Shown here piece after piece: positions 37,344 through 47,100 of a stretch of 64,000 nt of DNA. The notes beneath the pieces are model-generated. The model did no database searches. It was not told the origin of the DNA and worked only from the letters and a program-made list of their open reading frames with translations. Positions within the stretch are counted from its first letter, which is position 1. Each line of letters begins with the position of its first letter. Both the position numbers and the translations under genes were made by a program. Origin of the DNA: Bradyrhizobium diazoefficiens USDA 110 (GTDB taxonomy: Bacteria; Pseudomonadota; Alphaproteobacteria; Rhizobiales; Xanthobacteraceae); assembly GCF_000011365.1 (NCBI RefSeq), contig NC_004463.1:3892001-3956000 (forward strand), given 5' to 3'.

Positions 37344-37841
37344 ATGAGTGACCTCCTCGTCCGCCTCTACGATCTTCCCGACGTTCGGACCGAGGAGAAG
37401 ATCGCTTCCCACGGGATCACGGTTCGTCGCGCGATGGCTGCGGAGGCGCATATCGTGCTTCCCTGGATTGAGAGGCATTTCTACAATCCCTGGGTGAGCG
37501 AAGCGACACGCGCCTTCACGCGCTCCCCGGTCATGGTCTGGATCGCTGTGCGGCATAACGAGTTGCTGGGCTTCGCCTGCGCCGACTGCTCCATGCGCGG
37601 CTTCTTTGGTCCGACGGGAGTAGCGAAGGCTGCTCGTGGGCAGGGCATTGGCGAGGCGCTCCTCTTCACCACCCTGCGCGGCATGCGTGAGGCGGAATAT
37701 GCCTATGCGGTCATCGGTGGCGTTGGGCCCTTGGCATTTTACCGAAAGCACCTCGACGCGATCGATATCCCGGGCTCCGAAGAAAGCATCTACGGTCCCA
37801 TGCTGCACGACGACAAAGGGCGAGATTTCGACGACTTTTAG
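37344..37841 (+). CDS. GNAT-family N-acetyltransferase
   Basis: A 165-residue acetyltransferase. The acetyl-CoA-binding motif is GPTGVAKAARGQGIGEALLF, preceded by the strand NELLGFACADCSMRGFF and followed by EAEYAYAVIGGVGPLAFYRK. The ATG at 37344 is preferred over a GTG at 37305, with GAAAGG upstream. The substrate is unknown and no neighbour suggests one. Confidence 0.85.
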   Translation: MSDLLVRLYDLPDVRTEEKIASHGITVRRAMAAEAHIVLPWIERHFYNPWVSEATRAFTRSPVMVWIAVRHNELLGFACADCSMRGFFGPTGVAKAARGQGIGEALLFTTLRGMREAEYAYAVIGGVGPLAFYRKHLDAIDIPGSEESIYGPMLHDDKGRDFDDF

Positions 37842-38195
37842 AGCGGCCAGCGCCGCACCGGAAGGAAGAAAGACGTTGCCTTCGTGAAGCGCGCCCGTGC
37901 GAACGTTCCGGACCACGCGTGGCTTGGACGCTCCGTTGCGATCGATATTGCGCTCCATTTCGAGCGGCCATTCTTCTCCGTCCTAGCTACAAACTTGATC
38001 CAAAACTAGGCCGCCGCACCGTGCCGCAGGAAATTGCCGACGACCTCGCCAAGCACGGCATTGTCTTGGACGTGGACACCGTGCGGAACTGGTTGAAGTA
38101 AGCAGCGGACTTACTGCCGGGGCGAATAGTTGGCATTACGCTCCGAATATACGCGATGAGGATGCGCTCCATCGAAGATCGCGATTAACCCGCCT
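37842..38195. other. Intergenic region with a C-terminal gene scrap (37919-38101)
   Basis: A 60-residue frame here ends GRRTVPQEIADDLAKHGIVL then DVDTVRNWLK, a coding-like stretch resembling the helical end of small hypothetical proteins, with unrelated sequence before it. It is probably the tail of a deleted gene. Nothing else is recognised. Confidence 0.3.
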
Positions 38196-41100
38196 TTAGG
38201 CCAGATGGAAATCGTGGTAGCTGACCAACGTTCCGGTCGTCTTGTCCGCCTCGATCTGGAAGCCGGTGGGATCAAACGTACCCAACAAAGCGATGTTGGC
38301 GGTATGGGCTCCGTCGGTGATGCTCAGAGTCCCGCCGCTGCTGTCCGCGTTGGGGGTGTAGTTCAGCGTCGGCGCGCTAGCGAAGTTGAAGTCGAGAAGA
38401 TCAATATGATCGTCTGCGGTCATCCCGGACACGGTCCCTGAGAAGTTGAAGGAATCGCCAAGGATGAGGGTTCCGGTTGCGCCTGCAGCAAACGTGGTAT
38501 TTTCCGCCGAAGCATGTGCAAACGCCAACGTCGCGGTCCCACTGATCAGCGCTGAACCGTTGCCGCTGACGTTGCCGTCGATCGTGACGTCGCCGTCGTT
38601 GGCCCACAACACGCCCGTATTGATGACATCGCTGTGGATGACAAGCCCGCCGGCGCCGGTTGCCTCGAAGGTTCCGGAGTTGGTGATGGCGTTGGTCCCG
38701 GTATCAATGTCGAGAGAATTGGTGCCGGTAGCGATAATGGTACCCTCATTGACGAGGGTCATCACTCCATCCCCAAGGTGTCCCGCGCCGGCGATGGTGT
38801 TGTCGACGTTCGTGAGCGTGACGTCCGCGACCGTTCCGGTGATCACGTTCTCGCTGCTGTCGGTAAGTTCAACATGGCCGCCGCCCTGCAGGGTGATGCC
38901 AAGCTCGATCAACTGCAGATCGGCCTCGTTTCCGGTTGAGTTCAACTCAATGGTGCCGGTGTTGTCGATGATGCCGGATAGCGGCAGGATCGCCCCGTCG
39001 CTGATCACCATGTGGCCTGGATTCTCGGTGACCGGCGTGTGATCGAAGACGAAGTCATCAGCAGTGAGCGAAGACGCATCGACCCCGTTCAGTGTGATCG
39101 ACTGGCCATCGGCGAGCGTGATCACTGCATCCCCGGCAGCATCGTTGGCCATGTGCGCCTGGATGTCGCCAAAACCGGTGAAGTTTGCGTAGCCGATCAG
39201 ATCGATCTGATCCGAGGCAGCGTCGAAGCTGTAGATCACGTCATGCCCGATCGGCTGGGAGAACACGAACAAGTCGTCGCCGGTGGAGCCGGTCAGGTTG
39301 TCGTCGCCTGAGAGCGCGAAGATTGGGGAGCCTTGTCCATAGGCTTCGACGTTGTCGGCGATCATGGCCAACCCGGTGCCGCCCGTAGAATCCGTCCAAG
39401 TTTGCGATATATGCAGCGACACCGCGCCCGCGTAATCATCAAGCGTGGTGATAGTGAGTGCGGTGACATCGTTTGTCTGCACCGACCAGGTCCCATCGCC
39501 GTTGTCGGTGCCCTCGCTCAGCGTCCAACCCGCCGGAATGCCACTGACGCTGACGCTGACCGTGCCAACGTGATCCACCGGGTTTGTCAGTCCAAGGTTG
39601 ATGGCTTCGCCGGCAATGCCTGCGGGAGCGAGATGTGCCTGACTGATGTTGGTCAGGGTGACCCCTACGAGATCGACCAGGATGTCGTTAGCGGCGTTCG
39701 GAGTTGTGCCGACCTGCTCAAAGACATAGCTATGGGCAGTTCCGGCGATGTTCGCGACAAAAGCAACCGCTGCGCCGGTGCCGGTGGCTATATCGTTGTT
39801 GTGAAGGTACTGCACGACGGCTGCGACGTTAGCGGTGGACGTCAGGGTTAGTGCTGACGCAAAGGCATTGGCATCATCGAATGTGATGACGCCGTTCGTG
39901 ATGGCATGCGATTTCACCGTCTGACCGGAAATGGTCAACGTGGAGTCAGTACCGTTAGTGCCGGCAGTATTGGCCGTCACGTTGGTGACCGGCAGATCAA
40001 GGATGTCGTTGGTGCCGGTCGTGGCGAAGTCGTTGATCGCGTCATAGCCGGAAATCGTGCCGGCATCCCCGGAGCCCCCAACGGTGCCGAGAGATTGTCC
40101 GCTGTTAATGACAAACGTGTCGCTACCGGCTCCGCCGGTCATTGTATCAGCGCCGCTGCCTCCAGTAATGCTGTCGGCGCCGGAGCCGCCGGCAAGCGTG
40201 TCATTTCCGGAGCCGCCGATCAGCGTGTCATTCTGTGCTGAACCGGTGATGGCCGCCGCTGCGCCGGTGTTGGTGACTGTAAAGCCGTTGGCGCCGGTCG
40301 CCGCGCTCAAGTCAACGGCAAAGCCGTTGCTGCTCAGGTTTGCCGTACCAGCGTTGCTGGTCGATGACGTGGCCGTAAAGGCTGCAGTGACGGTAGCGTT
40401 GGCCGTGGCCCCTGCGCTTATGACAAGGACATCATTCCCTGAAAGATCGGTGACGCTGTCAGTGCCAGAATTGACGTTGAACGTGTCGTTGCCAGCACCA
40501 CCGGTAAGGGTGTCGTTACCCAAGCCGCCGGTGAGGGTGTCGTCGCCGGAACCAGTCTTGAGAGTGTCGTCACTGTCTCCGCCGATAACAATGAAAGCTC
40601 CGGACGTGACTGCGCTTGCATCCAAATTGAGCTTTCCATTGCCACCGATACCAGTCGCGTCGACGGTCAGTGCCCCATTATTTTGGAAAGTCGAAAGGAA
40701 CGTTACGTTGTCGGTATGATTTCCGCTGTTGGTGTCGACCAGTTTGAAAACTTCAAAATTTGTGAGAAAGAGGTTTCCCACGCCATTCCCAAATGTGAAT
40801 GGTCCAGGGGAGCCGCCGGTGACGATGAGCGTGTCCGTGCCGGTTCCGCCGGTGATGCTATCTGTACCGTTCAAGGTCAGATTGGTTGCATTTACCGTGT
40901 TCGTGCCGCTGGCGTAGAAGATGACGTCGGTCGAACTCGTCGTCAGCGTACCCGGGTTAGGGCTGTCCTGATTGATGGTAACGGTGTCGCTATCGCTCAA
41001 TCCACCCTGATCCGTCGTCGTGATCGTCAAAGTATCGGCGCCGACGAAAGTATCGGTTGGATTGTAGAGAAGACCATTCAAGGCGTTGTTGATGTTCGCC

Positions 41101-44100
41101 GCCGTGCCGGAGAAGGTCATGGTCGCGTCGGTCGTACCGTCGCCGGTGGTGAACGAGAGGCCGGTGGTGCCCGATAGCGTCAGCGTGCCGTGCGCGACCG
41201 ACAGCGTCACTGTCTCGGTCCCAGCGCCTACGTCAACGTCCGAGATTGAGATGAGTTTGGCGCCATTGAATGTCACGTTGGTATTTTGTACCACCTCCTG
41301 CGTACCGGGCACCGTATTCACCGGCGCATCGTTGGCGCCGTTGATGGTGACCGTGAGCACCGCGGTGTCGGTGAGATTGCCCGGGTCCTTTACGGCATAA
41401 TTGAAGCTGTCGGTAATGGTCTGGCCGCTGTTGAGCGCCTGCACCGCCGAGTCGCTGTCATTCACAACATAGGTGTAGGAGCCGTTGGCGTTGAGCGTCA
41501 GCGTGCCGTGTGCACCCACTAGGCTGGAGCCTAGCGTGCCGGCCGTGCCGGAGCCTTCGACCGCCCCAGTGCGGATCGCCGATACCACCAGAGATGCGTT
41601 GGTGTTGTCGACGTCTGTATCGTTGGTCAGCACGTTGCCGGTCGCGTTCGAGCCCGCGGTGCCATTGCCGGTGCCGCCCGCGTCGGTGGCCGAGCCGGTG
41701 TCGTTGACGCCCACCGGCGCATCGTTGACCGGCGTCACATTGATCGTGTCGGTCACGGCCACGCTGTTGGCGGTCCCGTCATTGGTGATGATGGTGACAG
41801 TGCGGGCCAGGCCCGACGGGTTATCGCTGGTGTTGAGGTAGGTCACCGAGTCCAGCGCGGTCTGGTAGTTCGCGACGCTGGATGAACCGGTCAAGGTGAG
41901 CGTCCCGGTCGCCGCGTTGAACGATCCGGTGATGCCGTTCTGGTTGGTGAAGCCCAGCACGTCCTGGCCGGTGACGTAGTCGCCGGTGATCTGCACCGTC
42001 GCCGAGGCCAGATTGGCACTGTCGATGTCGGACACCGTCAGCGCAGGGTCGATCGCGGTGGCGGCCTGGTTTTCCGTGTAGCTCAGCGTATGACCAGCGA
42101 CGACCACCGGCGCATCGTTGACCGGCGTCACATTGATCGTGTCGGTCACGGCCACGCTGTTGGCGGTCCCGTCATTGGTGATGATGGTGACAGTGCGGGC
42201 CAGGCCCGACGGGTTATCGCTGGTGTTGAGGTAGGTCACCGAGTCCAGCGCGGTCTGGTAGTTCGCGACGCTGGATGAACCGGTCAAGGTGAGCGTCCCG
42301 GTCGCCGCGTTGAACGATCCGGTGATGCCGTTCTGGTTGGTGAAGCCCAGCACGTCCTGGCCGGTGACGTAGTCGCCGGTGATCTGCACCGTCGCCGAGG
42401 CCAGATTGGCACTGTCGATGTCGGACACCGTCAGCGCAGGGTCGATCGCGGTGGCGGCCTGGTTTTCCGTGTAGCTCAGCGTATGACCAGCGACGACCAC
42501 CGGCGCATCGTTGACCGGCGTCACGTTGATCGTGTCGGTCACGGCGACGCTGTTGGCAGTCCCGTCATTGGTGATGATGGTGACCGTGCGGGCCACGCCC
42601 GACGGGTTGTCACTGGTGTTGAGGTAGGTCACCGAGTCCAGCGCGGTCTGGTAGTTCGCGACGCTGGATGAACCGGTCAAGGTGAGCGTCCCAGTCGCCG
42701 CGTTGAACGATCCGGTGATGCCGTTCTGGTTGGTAAAGCCCAGCACATCCTGGCCGTTGACGTAGTTGCCGGTGATCTGCACCGTCGCCGAGGCCAGATT
42801 GGCATTGTCGACGTCGGACAGCGTCAGCGCCGGGTCGATCGCGGTGGCGGCCTGGTTTTCCGTGTAGTTCAGCGTATGACCAGCGACGCCCACCGGCGCA
42901 TCATTGACCGGCGTCACCGCCACTGTCGAAGTCACAATGTTGCTGGCGTGGTTTGCCGTCTGGCCGTCATCAACCTGATAGCTGATGGTGCGGGTCGTAC
43001 CCGACGGGTTGTCGCTCGAATTGAAGTATGTCACCGACTCCAGCGCCGCCTGGTACTGGGCGACAGTCGCAGAACCGGTCAGCGTCAGCACGCCGGTCGA
43101 TGCGTTGTAGCTGCCTGTGATGCCGTTCTGATTGCTGAAGCCGAGCACATCCTGGCCGGACGTGAAGTTGGCCGTGATCGACACCGTCGCCCCGGTCAGA
43201 TTCGCACTATCGACATCCGACGCCGTCAGTACGGTGTCGATCGCCGTCGCCGCCTGGTTCTCGGTGTAAGGCAGCGATCCACCATTGGCGTTCAGCACCG
43301 GGGCGTCGTTGGTGCCGGTCAGCGTGATGGTCAGCGTCGAGCTCGAGGTCGCGCCGTGCTCGTCGGTGACGGTGTAGTTCGCCACCACGTCGGTGGTGGC
43401 GCCCTGCGCCAGGTGCTGGTAGGCGGCATTGGCCGCGTCAAGGCTGTAGCTGCCGTCCGGGTTCAGCGTCAGGCCAGCCACCGCCGCATCGAGGCTGTAG
43501 CTCAGAGTGGCGCCATCATCGACGTCGCTGTCGTTGCTCGCGACCGTGCCGGTGATGGTGCTGTCTTCCAGGCCGCTGTTGGTATCCGCCACCGCAACCG
43601 GGGCGTCGTTGGTGCCGGTCAGCGTGATGGTCAGCGTCGAGCTCGAGGTCGCGCCGTGCTCGTCGGTGACGGTGTAGTTCGCCACCATGTCGGTGGTGGC
43701 GCCCTGCGCCAGATGCTGGTAGGCCGCATTGGCGGCATCGAAGCTGTAGCTGCCGTCCGCGTTGATCGTCAGGCCGGCGACCGCGCTGGTCTGCGCGTAG
43801 GTCAGGATCGCGCCGTCATCGACGTCGCTGTCATTGCTCGCGACCGTGCCGGTGATGGTGCTGTCTTCCAGGCCGCTGTCGGTGTCCGCCACCGCGACCG
43901 GGGCGTCGTTGGTGCCGCTCAGCGTGATGGTCAGCGACGAGTTCGAGGTCGCGCCGTGCTCGTCGGTGACCGTGTAGTTCGCCACCACGTCGGTGGTGGC
44001 GCCCTGCGCCAGATGCTGGTAGGCCGCGTTGCCGGCATCGAGGCTGTAGCTGCCGTCCGCGTTGATCGTCAGGCCGGCGACCGCGCTGGTCTGCGCGTAG

Positions 44101-47100
44101 GTCAGGACCGCGCCGTCATCGATGTCGCTGTCATTGCTCGCGACGGTGCCGGTGATGGTGCTGTCCTCACTGCCGCTGTTGGTATCGGCTACCGCGACCG
44201 GCGCATCGTTGGTGCCGGTCAGCGTGATGGTCAGCGTCGAGCTCGAGGTCGCGCCGTGCTCGTCGGTGACGGTGTAGTTCGCTACCACGTCGGTGGTGGC
44301 GCCCTGCGCCAGGTGCTGGTAGGCCGCATTGCCGGCATCGAGGCTGTAGCTGCCGTCCGGGTTCAGCGTCAGGCCGGCGACTGCCGCATCGAGGCTGTAG
44401 CTCAGAGTGGCGCCGTCATCGACGTCGCTGTCATTGCTCGCGACGGTGCCGGTGATGGTGCTGTCTTCCAGGCCGCTGTTGGTATCCGCCACCGCGACCG
44501 GGCCGTCGTTGGTGCCGGTCAGCGTGATGGTCAGCGTCGAGCTCGAGGTCGCGCCGTGCTCGTCGGTGACGGTGTAGTTCGCCACCACGTCGGTGGTGAC
44601 GCCCTGCGCCAGATGCTGGTAGGCCGCATTGTCGGCATCGAGGCTGTAGCTGCCGTCCGGGTTGAGCGTCAGACCGCCCACCGCGCTGGTCTGCGCGTAG
44701 GTCAGGCCCGCGCCGTCATCGACGTCGCTGTCGTTGCTCGCGACCGTGCCGGTGATGGTGCTGTCTTCCAGACCGCTGTTGGTATCCGCCACCGCGACCG
44801 GGGCGTCGTTGGTGCCGGTCAGCGTGATGGTCAGCGTCGAGTTCGAGGTCGCGCCGTGCTCGTCGGTGACGGTGTAGTTCGCCACCACGTCGGTGGTGGC
44901 GCCCTGCGCCAGATGCTGGTAGGCCGCGTTGCCGGCATCGAGGCTGTAGCTGCCGTCCGGGTTCAGTGCCAGGCCGGCGACCGCGCTGGTCTGCGCGTAG
45001 GTCAGGACCGCGCCGTCATCGATGTCGCTGTCGTTGCTCGCGACCGTGCCGGTGATGGTGCTGTCTTCCAGACCGCTGTTGGTATCCGCCACCGCGACCG
45101 GAGCATCGTTGGTGCCGGTCAGCGTGATGGTCAGCGTCGAGCTCGAGGTCGCGCCGTGCTCGTCGGTGACGGTGTAGTTTGCCACCACGTCGGTGGCGGC
45201 GCCCTGCGCCAGGTGCTGGTAGGCGGCATTGGCCGCGTCAAGGCTGTAGCTGCCATCCGGGTTCAGCGTCAGCCCGGCCACCGCCGCATCGAGGCTGTAG
45301 CTCAGAGTGGCGCCGTCATCGACGTCGCTGTCGTTGCTTGCGACGGTGCCGGTGATGGTGCTGTCCTCACTGCCGCTGTTGGTATCGGCCACCGCCACCG
45401 GGGCGTCGTTGGTGCCGGCCAGCGTGATGGTCAGCGACGAGTTCGAGGTGGCGCCGTGCTCGTCGGTGACGGTGTAGTTCGCCACCACGTCGGTCGTGGC
45501 GCCCTGCGCCAGATGCTGGTAGGCGGCATTGGCGGCATCGAGGCTGTAGCTGCCGTCCGCGTTGATCGTCAGGCCGGCGACTGCCGCATCGAGGCTGTAG
45601 CTCAGAGTGGCGCCGTCATCGACGTCGCTGTCGTTGCTCGCGACGGTGCCGGTGATGGTGCTGTCTTCCAGGCCGCTGTTGGTATCCGCCACCGCAACCG
45701 GGGCGTCGTTGGTGCCGGTCAGCGTGATGGTTAGCGTCGAGGGGGCGCTGGCGCCGTGCTCGTCGGTGACGGTGTAGTTCGCCACCACGTCGGTGGCGGC
45801 GCCCTGCGCCAGGTGCTGGTAGGCGGCATTGGCCGCGTCAAGGCTGTAGCTGCCATCCGGGTTCAGCGTCAGCCCGGCCACCGCCGCATCGAGGCTGTAG
45901 CTCAGAGTGGCGCCGTCATCGACGTCGCTGTCGTTGCTTGCGACGGTGCCGGTGATGGTGCTGTCCTCACTGCCGCTGTTGGTATCGGCCACCGCCACCG
46001 GGGCGTCGTTGGTGCCGGCCAGCGTGATGGTCAGCGACGAGTTCGAGGTGGCGCCGTGCTCGTCGGTGACGGTGTAGTTCGCCACCACGTCGGTCGTGGC
46101 GCCCTGCGCCAGATGCTGGTAGGCGGCATTGGCGGCATCGAGGCTGTAGCTGCCGTCCGCGTTGATCGTCAGGCCGGCGACTGCCGCATCGAGGCTGTAG
46201 CTCAGAGTGGCGCCGTCATCGACGTCGCTGTCGTTGCTCGCGACGGTGCCGGTGATGGTGCTGTCTTCCAGACCGCTGTTGGTGTCGGCCACCGCGACCG
46301 GGCCGTCGTTGGTGCCGGTCAGCGTGATGGTCAGCGACGAGTTCGAGGTGGCGCCGTGCTCGTCGGTGACGGTGTAGTTTGCCACCACGTCGGTGGTGGC
46401 GCCCTGCGCCAGGTGCTGGTAGGCGGCATTGGTGGCATCGAGGCTGTAGCTGCCATCCGGGTTCAGCGTCAGGCCGGCGACCGCGCTGGTTTGCGCATAG
46501 GTCAGGACCGCGCCGTCATCGACGTCGCTGTCATTGCTCGCGACCGTACCGGTGATGGTGCTGTCTTCCAGGCCGCTGTTGGTGTCGGGCACCGCGACCG
46601 GCGCATCGTTGGTGCCGGTGATGTCGATCGTGACCTGCTGGGTGGCGAGGCCGCCATGGTGGTCGTCGACCTCGACCGTAAAGCTGTCGGCGAGATGCTC
46701 GCCGACGGCGAGCGCATCGACCGCGCCGCTGTCGAGCACAGTGTAATGCCAGGTGCCGTCGGGATCGACGGTGGCGGTGCCGTGGGCGGCGGCGACGCTG
46801 ACCGACAGCGTGTGGGTGTCGATGGCATCGACGTCGGAGAAGCTGACCTGGCCGGTGGCGGTCTGCGCCGCGGCCGGGAGGTCGTCGCCTTCCGACACGG
46901 TGCCGGACTGCGTGGCGCTGGTGATCACCGGGGCGTCATTGGTGCCGACAATCGTCACTGTCACGGTCTGCACCGCGGTGCCACCGTGGCCGTCCGAGAT
47001 CGTCACGTCGTACTTCTGAGTCAGCGTTTGGCCAGCCTGCAGATAATCGACGGCGCCGTCGGCGACCGAGAAGCTCCAGCCGATCGCGCCGCCATTGCCG

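Noticed and set aside
42876..45734. 952-codon plus-strand frame with a regular repeat of GDGVVRHHVGGGALRQ
   Set aside because: It is the opposite strand of the VCBS repeat gene; the repeat pattern mirrors the 300-bp units, and the minus-strand product has clear domains. Treated as a shadow.
43317..46616. Regular tandem repeats considered as a CRISPR array
   Set aside because: Units are 300 bases, adjacent without spacers, and code in frame for a beta domain; no Cas genes nearby.
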